A stretch of 64,000 nt of DNA from Polynucleobacter sp. AP-Sving-400A-A2 (GCF_018688155.1 NZ_CP061312.1:434001-498000), one strand, 5' to 3'; shown: positions 41,865 to 50,985, numbered from the stretch's first letter. Translations and numbers: made by a program. Notes: generated by a model from the letters alone, not told the origin.

Positions 41865-42561
41865 AGAATCGCTCTAAAAGAGCAACCATATCTCTTCTTT
41901 CGTCAATTATCTTATAGCCCTGAGACTTTAGTAGATTGACAGTAGATAATTTCTTTTCCGAACTTAAATGTACAGATTCAAACTTAATTAGCTTGGGTTT
42001 TACTTGGCTAAAGTCAATCATCTTAATGATTTCATCATCAAAGCCTTCGGTATCGATTTGTAAGTAATCAAGCTCTAGAAGTTCATGCTCTTCAATCAAT
42101 TTCGATAGAGGTTTGCAAGCCACTGGCACAGCGACTAGGTCGCTCTCTTTAACGCTATTTTTAACTAGATGCTCTTTGTTAAAAGATGCAATGCCTGATA
42201 CCCAATGAGGATATTTATGCAACTCTTTTGGGTTGACTGAATAAATATCAAATTTTTCTGCTGTAGGGTGCAAGGCAATATTCAAAGGAACGATGTTTGG
42301 TGAGTCAGCGTAGTTGAGTTTTAGTCTGTCAAAAAAGTATGGCAAAGGCTCAATTAAGAGACCCTTACATTTGTGACTCTTAAAAAAAGGATAGATGTTA
42401 TCGAAGCTGATTCCATCGTTTGCACCCACCTGTATAAAACTTATTTCACCTTGTTTTTTAACAAGCCTGTCTAAAAAATAGATTGTTCTTCCAATTTTGC
42501 TGAACTCGTAACCCCTACTTGCTAGAAATTTATTGATGTATTTTCTCACTGGAGATTCCAT
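41857..42561 (-). CDS. FkbM family methyltransferase
   Basis: SAM-dependent methyltransferase of the FkbM type: SAM loop FIQVGANDGISFDNIYPFF, LIEPLPYFFDRL, and the family's LDYLQIDTEGFDDEIIKMI. The length of 234 residues is normal. FkbM enzymes usually O-methylate sugars or secondary metabolites. Inside the integrated element it is the probable cargo gene and might modify surface glycans, perhaps changing phage receptors; this is speculation from location. Confidence 0.9.
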   Translation of the reverse strand: MESPVRKYINKFLASRGYEFSKIGRTIYFLDRLVKKQGEISFIQVGANDGISFDNIYPFFKSHKCKGLLIEPLPYFFDRLKLNYADSPNIVPLNIALHPTAEKFDIYSVNPKELHKYPHWVSGIASFNKEHLVKNSVKESDLVAVPVACKPLSKLIEEHELLELDYLQIDTEGFDDEIIKMIDFSQVKPKLIKFESVHLSSEKKLSTVNLLKSQGYKIIDERRDMVALLERFFN

Positions 42562-42779
42562 ATATTTATTAGTCTCATATTTTAATTACATTTCTAATAA
42601 ATAACCTTTTATGTACTTAAGTGGCACCGTTGAGTTCTTTATTGGCTAAAGACCCACCCCCCCATGTCTTAATGCCTGAATAGTAAATCATAGGTATTTC
42701 TTGCATTTAATCTCCACTGATTGTTTTTAAGTGGACTTCTCTTGGCGATTGAAATGCAGTGCAGTGGCACTTCCATCTG

Positions 42780-42797
42780 TAGTCTATAGGTAGTCTG
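42780..42797. repeat. TAGTCTA/TAGTCTG pair (second arm-site candidate)
   Basis: TAGTCTA at 42780 and TAGTCTG at 42791, 11 bases apart, matching the motif and one of the spacings beside the integrase. It lies about 60 bases inside the tRNA end of the element, as an attP arm would. Confidence 0.65.
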
Positions 42798-42813
42798 AAG
42801 CTAGAAAAGAAAA

Positions 42814-42846
42814 AAGGCTTCAAAAGCATTTCGCCTTTAAAGCCTT
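42814..42846 (-). terminator. Terminator of the intact tRNA-Lys
   Basis: Imperfect 14-bp stem (42814-42827 with 42833-42846) with a T-run on the minus strand, just after the tRNA CCA end. Supplied by the integrated element. Confidence 0.75.
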
Positions 42847-42854
42847 ATACATCT

Positions 42855-42930
42855 TGGTGGGTCGGGCGAGATTCGAACTCGCGACCAACGGATTAAAAGT
42901 CCGCTGCTCTACCGACTGAGCTACCGACCC
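42855..42930 (-). tRNA. tRNA-Lys (anticodon TTT)
   Basis: The minus strand from 42930 folds into a full cloverleaf: acceptor GGGTCGG/CCGACCC, D-arm with GTAGCTCAGTCGGTAGAGC, anticodon loop CTTTTAA (anticodon at 42895-42897), T-arm with GTTCGAATC and an encoded CCA. It remains intact because the integrated element restores its 3' half. Crossover for integration lies in or near the anticodon loop. Confidence 0.97.
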
Positions 42931-43016
42931 AGTAAAAAGAAGATTATAGCAAGAAGTTTATGGGTGCTCCCGAGTCTGTAGGCGTCTGCCTTAAAGCCCC
43001 TGTACTTACAAGAGCG

Positions 43017-44354
43017 CTATGCGTTTGCGCGTCTGGCAACGGGTGGGTTTTTAGAGAAATAGTCCTTAATTCCTCTCATAATCGCTTCAGCAATACGATC
43101 CTGGTAAGCATCGTCATTGAGGCGTGCCTCTTCCTGTGGGTTGCTGATAAAGGCAGTCTCTACCAAGATAGATGGAATATCCGGGGCCCTCAGAACAGCA
43201 AAGCTGGCTTGCTCAACTTTTGGTTTGTGTAAGGGAGCAAATCCACTGATTTGCTTGAGGATGGAAGTACCCACTTGAAGTGAGTCTTTGATCTGGGCAG
43301 TGGTAGACATATCAAGTAATAGGTTAGCCACCTGCTTGTCTTGTGTTTTGATGTTGATGCCACCAATGAGATCGGATGCATTTTCTTTATTAGCCATCCA
43401 ACGTGCTGTTGTGCTGCTAGCACCCATTTGAGATAGGGCAAAGACCGAGGCACCTTTTGCTCTCGGTTCGATAAAGGCATCCGCATGAATGGAGACAAAC
43501 AAATCCGCTTCAACGCGGCGTGCTTTTTGTACTCTCGTGTGCAGGGGCACAAAGTAATCGCCATCTCGCGTGAGGAATGGGCGCATGTAGGGATCACTCT
43601 CGATTTTATCGCGTAGGCGTTTAGCAATGGAGAGCACTACATGTTTTTCTTTGGACCCCATGGTACCAATAGCGCCTGGATCCTCTCCACCATGGCCTGC
43701 ATCAATTGCAATGGTGATAAGGCGCTTATGTTTTGTTTTTGCAGAAGCTTCCTTTACATCTGGAATGGCTTGCGCTACTGGAGCCTTGGGAGCATCCTTT
43801 TCTTTCTTGGTGGCGAACTGCGCAATCAGATCAATTTCTTCATTGGCTTTTTCTAGAGCACTTTCTTTGCGGGCACTACTCTTGACCAATTCCATTAAGG
43901 GATCTGGTGGTGTAGCAGGATAGAGATCGAGCACCATACGGTATTGATATTCCGCAATAGGATCCAGTGTAAAAAGCTGTGGCTTTACTGGCTCCTTGAG
44001 ATCAAAGACCAAGCGCACCATACCGGGTTGAAACTGCCCCACCCGAATTTGCGAGACATAGGGATCATTCGACTTCACTTTAGCGACTAAATCTTTCAGA
44101 GTGGAATTGAGTTCCATGCCTTGAACATCCACTACTAAGCGATCGGGGTTGGTGAGTAGTTGCTGAGTAATTGGCAGCGCTTTATCGGACTCGAGGGTAA
44201 TGCGCGTGTAGTCTTCTGCCGGCCAAATACGCACACCCAGAATTTTGGCTCCCCAAGCAATCTCTGCCTCACTGAAAAAGAGAATAAAGCCCAGCATCTT
44301 TACTGAAGTTTTGAGATGCTTTCTTCTGGAGAAATTAATGGGCAGCTTACTCAT
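43017..44354 (-). CDS. amiC: N-acetylmuramoyl-L-alanine amidase AmiC
   Basis: Septal peptidoglycan amidase. The N-terminus has a twin-arginine-like motif (FSRRKHLK) before a hydrophobic stretch, fitting Tat export as in AmiC. An AMIN septal-targeting domain (about 38-140: VRIWPAEDYTRITLESD) is followed by a linker and a zinc amidase_3 domain with IAIDAGHGGEDPG, SIHADAF and ILVETAFISNPQEE. It starts five bases after tsaE, a gene order common in proteobacteria. It is the first core gene beyond the tRNA-Lys array. Confidence 0.95.
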   Translation of the reverse strand: MSKLPINFSRRKHLKTSVKMLGFILFFSEAEIAWGAKILGVRIWPAEDYTRITLESDKALPITQQLLTNPDRLVVDVQGMELNSTLKDLVAKVKSNDPYVSQIRVGQFQPGMVRLVFDLKEPVKPQLFTLDPIAEYQYRMVLDLYPATPPDPLMELVKSSARKESALEKANEEIDLIAQFATKKEKDAPKAPVAQAIPDVKEASAKTKHKRLITIAIDAGHGGEDPGAIGTMGSKEKHVVLSIAKRLRDKIESDPYMRPFLTRDGDYFVPLHTRVQKARRVEADLFVSIHADAFIEPRAKGASVFALSQMGASSTTARWMANKENASDLIGGINIKTQDKQVANLLLDMSTTAQIKDSLQVGTSILKQISGFAPLHKPKVEQASFAVLRAPDIPSILVETAFISNPQEEARLNDDAYQDRIAEAIMRGIKDYFSKNPPVARRANA

Positions 44355-44359
44355 TTCTA

Positions 44360-44869
44360 TTAGATGCGCATCTTCTCGAAAATAATCATTCCCTGATTTG
44401 TGTTTGCTTGGAAGGTAATATTTCTTTCATTTTCATCTGTACCAGCTATCAGATGAATTTCAATATCAAAAGCAGGGAGCGTGCCTTCGGCTTTTTCTGG
44501 CCACTCCACTAAACAGAATCCAGGCTCATCAAAATGCTCTGCAAAGCCAGCCTCTTGCCATTCCAAAGGATCTCGCATGCGATAGAGATCAAAGTGATTC
44601 ATCACCAGAGTCTTGCTATGAATGATGAGTGAATAGGGTTCACATAAGGTATAGGTTGGACTCTTCACCCGACCCCCATACCCCAAGCCTTGAATGAGAT
44701 GGCGGGCAAAGGTAGTCTTGCCAGCCCCAAGATCGCCCGCTAGAGATATATTGAGGTGAGCACTTTGATCAGCTTGAAAAAGATGGCCAAGGCTTGAGGC
44801 CAGCTTTTGCGCTAAAGCAGTCGTATCTGCTTCTTGCATACAATGTTTAGTAAATGAATTCTGAGCCAT
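44360..44869 (-). CDS. tsaE: tRNA t6A biosynthesis ATPase TsaE
   Basis: Small P-loop ATPase needed with TsaB, TsaC and TsaD for N6-threonylcarbamoyladenosine at tRNA position 37. The motif GDLGAGKTTFARHLIQGLG is present, then SPTYTLCEPY, HFDLYRMRDPLEWQEAGF and LVEWPEKAEG, all characteristic. Full length. Divergent from queG across 43 bases and upstream of amiC in one operon. Confidence 0.95.
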   Translation of the reverse strand: MAQNSFTKHCMQEADTTALAQKLASSLGHLFQADQSAHLNISLAGDLGAGKTTFARHLIQGLGYGGRVKSPTYTLCEPYSLIIHSKTLVMNHFDLYRMRDPLEWQEAGFAEHFDEPGFCLVEWPEKAEGTLPAFDIEIHLIAGTDENERNITFQANTNQGMIIFEKMRI

Positions 44870-44912
44870 TTGCCTAGTTTATTCAATTATTAAGCTACAT
44901 TCTGTATTCCTG

Positions 44913-46016
44913 ATGACTTCTTCCCAAATACCCAGCACTGTTGACTATGCCTCCATTGACCATGCCAATCTGCGTGAATGGCTGGGTGAGCAGTCTCGAA
45001 AACTAGGTTTTGATGACTTGCGCATTACCGACACGCATCTTGGTGCCGCAACTGAGCGTCTAAATGATTGGCTTGCAGAAGGGCGACACGGTCAGATGGA
45101 GTACATGGCCAGGCATGCTCAGTTACGATCTGACCCAGCCCTCTTGGTTCCGGGCACGGTCAGAGTCATTTGCGTCACTATGAATTACCTCTCTCCTAAA
45201 ATTGATTTTGATGGCGAGTGGCAACGTTTAGCTGATCCAAGCCAAGCTGTAGTGTCGGTATATGCCCGAGGACGTGACTATCACAAGGTGATGCGCAATC
45301 GTTTGCAAGAGTTTGCACAGTTGATTGAGAAACAGATTGGAACATTTGGCTATCGTGTATTTACAGATTCAGCTCCATTAATGGAAGTGGAGTTAGCTCG
45401 TAAAGCAGGATTAGGTTGGCGAGGCAAACATACTTTGCTGCTCAATCGTGAATCTGGATCTACCTTCTTTTTGGGTGAAATCCTGGTGGATGTTCCTTTG
45501 CTAGTGGATCAAGAGCAGGAGTCGCATTGCGGAACTTGTCAGTCTTGTATAGACATTTGTCCCACGCAAGCCATTACCACGCCCTACCAATTAGATGCAC
45601 GACGCTGTATTTCGTATTTAACGATTGAAAATCCAGATGCTATTCCGGTGGAGTTTCGAAGAGCGATGGGTAATCGTGTTTACGGATGCGATGATTGCCA
45701 GTTGATTTGTCCTTGGAACAAATTTGCGCAACGTACAACCCTGCCAGACTTTGCTGAGCGCCATGGTCTTGGGAAGGCGAGTCTCTTGCAGCTTTGGTCT
45801 TGGACTGAAGATGAATTTGAGAAACGCCATGAGGGTAGCGCCATTCGTCGGATTGGCTATAGCCGCTGGCGTCGCAATCTCGCCGTAGCTCTGGGTAACG
45901 CCATGGCTAGCGGATTAGACCAGGATGCTATCCGTCATGCCCTAAGTGCAGCGCTGTGGAGTGCAGACTCCTTGGTGGCAGAGCATATTCAGTGGGCTTT
46001 GGGTCAATCAACATAA
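44913..46016 (+). CDS. queG: Epoxyqueuosine reductase QueG
   Basis: Cobalamin- and Fe-S-dependent enzyme for the last step of queuosine synthesis in tRNA. Two 4Fe-4S motifs are present, CGTCQSCIDICPTQAI and CDDCQLICPWNKFA, together with an N-terminal DUF1730-type region (ICVTMNYL, VYARGRDYHKVMRNRL) and a C-terminal HEAT-like helix region. The length of 367 residues fits. Together with tsaE and gluQ this window holds three tRNA-modification genes. Confidence 0.95.
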   Translation: MTSSQIPSTVDYASIDHANLREWLGEQSRKLGFDDLRITDTHLGAATERLNDWLAEGRHGQMEYMARHAQLRSDPALLVPGTVRVICVTMNYLSPKIDFDGEWQRLADPSQAVVSVYARGRDYHKVMRNRLQEFAQLIEKQIGTFGYRVFTDSAPLMEVELARKAGLGWRGKHTLLLNRESGSTFFLGEILVDVPLLVDQEQESHCGTCQSCIDICPTQAITTPYQLDARRCISYLTIENPDAIPVEFRRAMGNRVYGCDDCQLICPWNKFAQRTTLPDFAERHGLGKASLLQLWSWTEDEFEKRHEGSAIRRIGYSRWRRNLAVALGNAMASGLDQDAIRHALSAALWSADSLVAEHIQWALGQST

Positions 46017-46038
46017 CTACAAGCCTTACAATCAAGGC

Positions 46039-46824
46039 ATGTCATCCTTTCAGCAGCCCCATATACATCCTAGCGAAATCCCGCTAGCAGAGGCTGCGGT
46101 TCAACGCTTTAAAAACCCGCGTGATGCGTTTTGGTCCGGCATTCGAGATGCAGCTGGTGCACCTGCAGCGGTACTGTTTGCCGGCATGGTGGGTTTTGGA
46201 GCGATGGGTAAAACCAATGGCTTTGATGTGTGGTTTACCACCTCTACTTCGTTTTTCATGTTCGCTTTACCAGGACAGGTTGTTCTATTTGAGATGGCGA
46301 TTACCGGCTCATCTGTTCTGGCAATTGCCTTAGCGGTGACCCTTACCTCTACACGCTTCATTACTATGACGGTGACACTCTTTCCGCAGTTTCATCAAAG
46401 TAATCGCAATCGCAGTCTCTATGCTTCGGTACATTTGCTGGCGATGACTGCCTGGGCGATTTCGATGCGAGAGTTTCATGCGATTGAGGCTAGACATCGC
46501 TTAAGTTACTTTGTTGGTTTAGGTTTGCTGTGCTGGCTAATCTCCGTTCCTGCAACAATTTTAGGTTTTTACTTGGCAGGGATGGTGCCGGGAGCAGTGA
46601 CTTTGGGGCTGGTTTTTATTAATCCACTATTCTTCTTGCTGACCTTCACAGAGGTGAAGCCTTGGATCAATCGAATTGCCCTATTGTTGGGTTGCATCTT
46701 TGGCCCAATCTTTTTTATAGTGGATCACGATACAAGCTTATTAAGCTCTGGTTTAGTAGCTGGAACTATTGCCTACTACATTGATCGAAAGTTCTTGCGC
46801 AAAAAAGCGGGAGTACTTGGTTAA
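46039..46824 (+). CDS. azlC: AzlC family branched-chain amino acid exporter subunit
   Basis: Integral membrane protein with about eight hydrophobic segments and the AzlC pattern FWSGIRDAAGAPAAVLFAGM, FVMFALPGQ-like motif (FMFALPGQVVLFE) and TSTRFITMTVTLFP. It pairs with AzlD to export branched-chain amino acids. ATG 46039 lies just after queG; the frame is open further upstream, but those residues overlap queG and are not AzlC-like. Confidence 0.9.
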   Translation: MSSFQQPHIHPSEIPLAEAAVQRFKNPRDAFWSGIRDAAGAPAAVLFAGMVGFGAMGKTNGFDVWFTTSTSFFMFALPGQVVLFEMAITGSSVLAIALAVTLTSTRFITMTVTLFPQFHQSNRNRSLYASVHLLAMTAWAISMREFHAIEARHRLSYFVGLGLLCWLISVPATILGFYLAGMVPGAVTLGLVFINPLFFLLTFTEVKPWINRIALLLGCIFGPIFFIVDHDTSLLSSGLVAGTIAYYIDRKFLRKKAGVLG

Positions 46825-47183
46825 TGGAGGCCATAAATCAAATGAGCGAATCTCTTTCCGGTTGGGGTCTTTGGATCGCTTTAGTTGGAGCTTGTCTAGG
46901 CACTTATTTCTGTCGTGCGATCGGGGTATTCCTCTCGCAGAGTATTAATCAAGAGAGCGAAATCTTTCGTTGGTTAGCTGCCGTAACTTACGCCATGGTG
47001 GCTGCACTCACAATACGCTTGATCGTCATGCCACTAGGTTTAATGGCAACCGTCCCCTTATGGGTGCGTATTTTGATTTGTGCTTTAGCGATTGGCGTGA
47101 TGGTATCTAATCCCGCCAAAAGATTAGTCCCAGCCTTGTTGACTGGGACCCTGCTCATGGTAGGTTACGGCGTTATTCGTTAA
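46824..47183 (+). CDS. azlD: AzlD family branched-chain amino acid exporter subunit
   Basis: Small four-helix membrane protein (119 residues) that partners with AzlC. Shows LGTYFCRAIGVFLS, FRWLAAVTYAMVAALTIRLI and a C-terminal ALLTGTLLMVGYGVIR. The ATG overlaps the azlC stop (TAATG), so they are translationally coupled. Confidence 0.9.
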   Translation: MEAINQMSESLSGWGLWIALVGACLGTYFCRAIGVFLSQSINQESEIFRWLAAVTYAMVAALTIRLIVMPLGLMATVPLWVRILICALAIGVMVSNPAKRLVPALLTGTLLMVGYGVIR

Positions 47184-47202
47184 CTCGTATTGACGCCTTG
47201 TT

Positions 47203-50200
47203 TTAGAGATGGGCTGCCAAGATCTTGGCAATATGTACAGCGTCTCTTTGAGTACCATCGGCAATCTGGTGGCGACAGCTAGTACCATCTGCAACCACCC
47301 AACTATCTGGTGCTTTACGAATCATAGGTAAGAGGCTGGCTTCTGCCATTTGCTTAGATACTTCAATGTGCTCAGCCTCGTAACCAAAACTACCAGCCAT
47401 ACCGCAACAAGAGGACTCAATTAGCTTAGGCTCTGCATTCGGAATGAGTTTCAGCAGTTCCATTGCAGGCGTCACAGCAGCAAATGCTTTTTGATGACAA
47501 TGACCATGAAACAACACTGGGCGCGTTGCCGTTTTCAGTGACAGTTTGAGTTTGCCCGCCTTGGCCTCACTTGCTAAAAATTCTTCTAAGAGTTGTGCAT
47601 GCTTACTGACAGTAATTGCCCGTTCACCAAAGCCCATCACTAATGCTTCATCCTTTAGTGTGAAAAGACAGGAAGGCTCTAAACCAATAATCGGAATATC
47701 TTTTTCTGCATAAGGGGCTAGATGATTAACTAATTCATCTAGGCTTGCTTTAGCTTTATCGACCATGCCAGCCGCTAGGTAAGTGCGACCACAGCAAAAT
47801 TCTTTAGAGCAGGTATTAGCACTCTTAGTTTCGGTTTTAGTCTTTTGGGGAATGTGAACGCGATAGCCAGCAGCTTGTAAAACTTGTAGAGCTGCACGTA
47901 AGTTCTCATCCTCAAAGTAGGCATTAAAGGTATCGGCCAATAACACCACTCCCTTATTACCATTTGTATCTACTTTGCTCAGTTCTGTGGGCGTAAATTG
48001 ATGCGGCGCAACTACATTTGGACTATTCCAGAAGGTTTTTGCTTTCCAGGTCGGCAGACTTCTTTGTGCAGAAATACCCATGACCCATTCTTGTAATTTA
48101 GCAATCGGTGCAATGTGGTTCCGTAGATTAAGGAGCGCAGGTAAACCCGGAATGCTGCTAATCATGGGTGCATATTTAGGTAAATAGGCAACTGCAAGAT
48201 CGCGCATCGTATGACCAGTCCGCTTCTTAAAAGCAGATAAAAACTCGATCTTCATCTTTGCCATATCAACGCCAGTAGGGCATTCGCGGCGACAAGCTTT
48301 ACAGCTGACGCAGAGCTCCATCACTTCTTTAATGGCATCACTACCAAGGGGTGAACTACCATCCTTAATATCCAGTTGATTGGAAAGAGCTAGGCGTAAG
48401 GTATTGGCGCGACCGCGGGTGAGGTGTTTTTCATCACGAGTCACTCGATAGCTTGGACACATGACTTCCGCATCAAACTTACGGCAATGACCATTGTTAT
48501 TACACATCTCAACTGCTTTAGCGAAGCCCATCGCAGGATCGCCACCGGTGCCTGGTGCACTGGTCTCTTCAGTCACGGGATTATTCTGTACATTCCAGGC
48601 AGACCAATCTAAGGCTGGTTGCAGTGGAATGACTTTATAGCTCGGTGGAAAGCGGAAGTTACTCGCATCATCCATCTTGGGTGGGTTAACGATCTTGCCA
48701 GGGTTAAACAATCCCTTAGGATCAAAAGCATGCTTGATTTCAGCGAGGGCTTGCGTAATCTTCGGACCAAATTGCCAGGAGATCCACTCGCCACGGCAAA
48801 GACCATCGCCATGCTCACCGCTATAGGCGCCTTTGTACTTGCGAACCAAGGCAGATGCCTCTTCTGCAACCGCACGCATCTTTTGCGCACCATCACGACG
48901 CATATCTAAAATAGGGCGGACATGGAGGGTGCCGACAGAAGCATGTGCATACCAAGTACCACGTGAGCCATACTTGGAAAATACATCGGTGAGTGCTTGA
49001 GTATATTCAGCAAGACTCTCCAATGGAACTGCGCAATCCTCAATAAAGCTGACTGGCTTGCCATCACCCTTCAGGCTCATCATGATATTGAGGCCAGCTT
49101 TACGCACTTCCCATAAATTCTTTTGGAGGCTGGCATCAGGCATCGCAACTACCGAGCCTGGTAGACCAAGGTCACCCATTAAGCTTTGCAAAGACTGTAT
49201 TTTTTCAAGTAAGGGTGCATGCGCTTCCCCTGAAAACTCTACTAATAAGATAGCCTCAGGCGTTTGAGCGTTAGCATCAATCAGTGCGGTCTCAATAGTT
49301 TTCTTAAAGCTAGGATTGTGGCGGGCCAAGTCAATCATGGTGCGATCGACTAACTCAACGGCAGTGGGTCCAAGCTTAACAATGTGCTGCGCACTGTCCA
49401 TTGCCTTGAAGAAGCTCGCAAAGTTCACTACTCCTAGTACTTTGTGTTGCGGTAATGGTGCCAACTTTAGCTCAAGGGATTTGAAGTAGGCCAACGTACC
49501 CTCGCTACCTACCAATAGGTGCGACAAGTTGACGCTGCCATCTTGGGTGTAGGGAAGCTCGCTTTGTGGATGGAATACATCAAGGTTGTAGCCCGCTACA
49601 CGACGTAATACTTTGGGGAAATGTGCTTCGATCTCGGGTTGCAATGTATTAGCAAGACCTTTCACAAAGTCACCTAATTGTTTTGCAGCACCAGAACTGT
49701 GGGCGTAATTTCCAAAGCTTGCTACTTGGCCGTTTGCTAACCAGGCATCAATACCTAAAACGTTGTGCACCATGTTGCCATAGGCGATTGATCGACTGCC
49801 ACATGAGTTGTTACCTGCCATGCCACCAATAGTTGCTTGCCCCCCGGTAGAAACGTCTACTGGGTACCAAAGGCCATGCGGCTTAAGTGCAGCGTTAAGG
49901 TGATCAAGCACAATGCCGGGCTCAACAATTGCTGTAGCCTTGACTGGATCTGCATGCAGAAGTTTGCGAAAGTATTTAGTGTTATCAATAACGAGTGATG
50001 TGCCAGTAGTTTGCCCACACTGACTTGTGCCTCCACCACGCGGTAGAACTGGAATACCTAAGTCGGCTGCAATCTGAATTGCCGTCGCAATGTCCTCAGC
50101 TGTTTTAGGAATAAAGACAGCAACTGGCATAGCTTGGTAGATCGATGCATCGGTTGCATAGCGGCCGCGACTAGCTATATCCGTCATGACCTCGCCAGAG

Positions 50201-50280
50201 GTTTCTTGTTTCAGGCGTTTAGCAAGTTCTGCCTTATTGGCAACGAATTCTGGCAATGGCAAATCAACTGGCTTGTTCAT
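47203..50280 (-). CDS. FAD/4Fe-4S 2-hydroxyacid dehydrogenase (YdiJ-like, 1025 aa)
   Basis: Fused flavoprotein and iron-sulfur protein. An FAD-binding_4 domain (about 50-195: RGGGTSQCGQTTG, GGMAGNNSCGSRSI) and an FAD-oxidase_C domain (about 260-535, ending HAFDPKGLFNPGKI) are followed by two Fe-S motifs (C593/C599/C608 and C657-C660-C663-C667) and CCG domains (CSKEFCCGR, ESSCCGMAGSFGYE). E. coli YdiJ, a D-2-hydroxyglutarate dehydrogenase of nearly this size, has the same plan. The neighbours (serine-glyoxylate aminotransferase, GlcG) make glycolate or D-lactate equally plausible substrates. It overlaps the GntR gene by four bases. Confidence 0.88.
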   Translation of the reverse strand: MNKPVDLPLPEFVANKAELAKRLKQETSGEVMTDIASRGRYATDASIYQAMPVAVFIPKTAEDIATAIQIAADLGIPVLPRGGGTSQCGQTTGTSLVIDNTKYFRKLLHADPVKATAIVEPGIVLDHLNAALKPHGLWYPVDVSTGGQATIGGMAGNNSCGSRSIAYGNMVHNVLGIDAWLANGQVASFGNYAHSSGAAKQLGDFVKGLANTLQPEIEAHFPKVLRRVAGYNLDVFHPQSELPYTQDGSVNLSHLLVGSEGTLAYFKSLELKLAPLPQHKVLGVVNFASFFKAMDSAQHIVKLGPTAVELVDRTMIDLARHNPSFKKTIETALIDANAQTPEAILLVEFSGEAHAPLLEKIQSLQSLMGDLGLPGSVVAMPDASLQKNLWEVRKAGLNIMMSLKGDGKPVSFIEDCAVPLESLAEYTQALTDVFSKYGSRGTWYAHASVGTLHVRPILDMRRDGAQKMRAVAEEASALVRKYKGAYSGEHGDGLCRGEWISWQFGPKITQALAEIKHAFDPKGLFNPGKIVNPPKMDDASNFRFPPSYKVIPLQPALDWSAWNVQNNPVTEETSAPGTGGDPAMGFAKAVEMCNNNGHCRKFDAEVMCPSYRVTRDEKHLTRGRANTLRLALSNQLDIKDGSSPLGSDAIKEVMELCVSCKACRRECPTGVDMAKMKIEFLSAFKKRTGHTMRDLAVAYLPKYAPMISSIPGLPALLNLRNHIAPIAKLQEWVMGISAQRSLPTWKAKTFWNSPNVVAPHQFTPTELSKVDTNGNKGVVLLADTFNAYFEDENLRAALQVLQAAGYRVHIPQKTKTETKSANTCSKEFCCGRTYLAAGMVDKAKASLDELVNHLAPYAEKDIPIIGLEPSCLFTLKDEALVMGFGERAITVSKHAQLLEEFLASEAKAGKLKLSLKTATRPVLFHGHCHQKAFAAVTPAMELLKLIPNAEPKLIESSCCGMAGSFGYEAEHIEVSKQMAEASLLPMIRKAPDSWVVADGTSCRHQIADGTQRDAVHIAKILAAHL

Positions 50281-50960
50281 GCTACAACCTTCTCTTGAGA
50301 TTCTGAGTCAACTAATTGAATAACAACATCACGCTTATTCATGACGTGCTGCATCATGACTTTACGCATCCGCACGCTATCGCGAGCCTTTAATGCGTCT
50401 AACATTTCTTGATGTTCCTCGACGGCTTTTTCCCACTTGACGCCATCCTGATTAGAGCGAAAGCGAAGTGCTTCAATGCGAGCATTCACTTGGCTAAATA
50501 GTTGGCTGAGGACAGGATTGTTCGCTGCGTGATTAATGGCTTGGTGAATCTTGAGATTAAGTCGATAGTAGCTAGATAAATCTCTGCGGGCATACGAGGC
50601 CATCATTTCGTATTGGAGTGCTTCAAGTTCAATTAGTGTTTGATCACTAATATTTTGTGCTGCCAGCTCTCCTGAGAAGCCTTCTAAATTGGCAATCACA
50701 TCAAAGGTGTGAATGATGTCGTCTCTGCTCAGTTGAACGGCAATGGCACCACGGTTAGCGATCAATTCAACCAGTCCATCGGCGGCCAGACGTCGAATCG
50801 CCTCACGGATAGGGGTGCGTGAAACGTTGAGCTGCTCTGCTAGCTCGCGTTCATTGAGCTTACTTCCCGGCGTAATGGCGCCCTCTACCAATAAAGCCCT
50901 GAGCTTAAGAAAAATCGCTTCATGCAAGTTTTGCGTATTTGCTGGTGTTGGGAGCATCAT
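50277..50960 (-). CDS. GntR/FadR (FCD) family transcriptional regulator
   Basis: N-terminal winged helix (GSKLNERELAEQLNVSRTPI, then REAIRRLAADGLVEL) and an all-helical FCD ligand-binding domain (about 90-220) with metal-type residues in HQAINHAANN and HQEMLDAL. FCD ligands are usually small organic acids, so it likely senses glycolate, glyoxylate or a hydroxyacid. I start at ATG 50960, which has AAGG upstream; ATG 51002 has none. It is co-transcribed with the dehydrogenase it probably controls, and divergent from the aminotransferase. Confidence 0.9.
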   Translation of the reverse strand: MMLPTPANTQNLHEAIFLKLRALLVEGAITPGSKLNERELAEQLNVSRTPIREAIRRLAADGLVELIANRGAIAVQLSRDDIIHTFDVIANLEGFSGELAAQNISDQTLIELEALQYEMMASYARRDLSSYYRLNLKIHQAINHAANNPVLSQLFSQVNARIEALRFRSNQDGVKWEKAVEEHQEMLDALKARDSVRMRKVMMQHVMNKRDVVIQLVDSESQEKVVA

Positions 50961-50977
50961 TTGAAATGCCTTAAATT

Positions 50978-50985
50978 TGTATACA
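50978..50985. promoter_or_regulatory. TGTATACA palindrome, candidate GntR operator
   Basis: Perfect 8-bp palindrome TGTATACA just upstream of the GntR start, resembling the TNGTNNNACNA-type operators of FCD regulators. Position favours autoregulation. Not tested. Confidence 0.4.

Larger units (their letters stand above)
38816..42901. mobile_element. Element 1: about 4-kb integrative element in tRNA-Lys
   Basis: A 47-bp direct repeat bounds the element; the right copy is part of the intact tRNA-Lys gene. Contents in order: arm-type repeats, tyrosine integrase, polymerase-motif protein, FkbM methyltransferase (minus strand), arm-type repeats, terminator. The size and gene content resemble a minimal satellite or cryptic integrative element: one integration gene, one putative replication gene, one cargo gene. 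No capsid, conjugation or relaxase genes are present. Confidence 0.85.

Noticed and set aside
36683..42901. Four spaced repeats as a CRISPR array
   Set aside because: Repeats are 1-4 kb apart, carry genes between them, and are exact pieces of tRNA-Lys; they are attachment-site duplications.
45946..46038. N-terminal extension of AzlC into queG
   Set aside because: The extra 31 residues overlap queG out of frame and do not resemble AzlC; ATG 46039 is sufficient.
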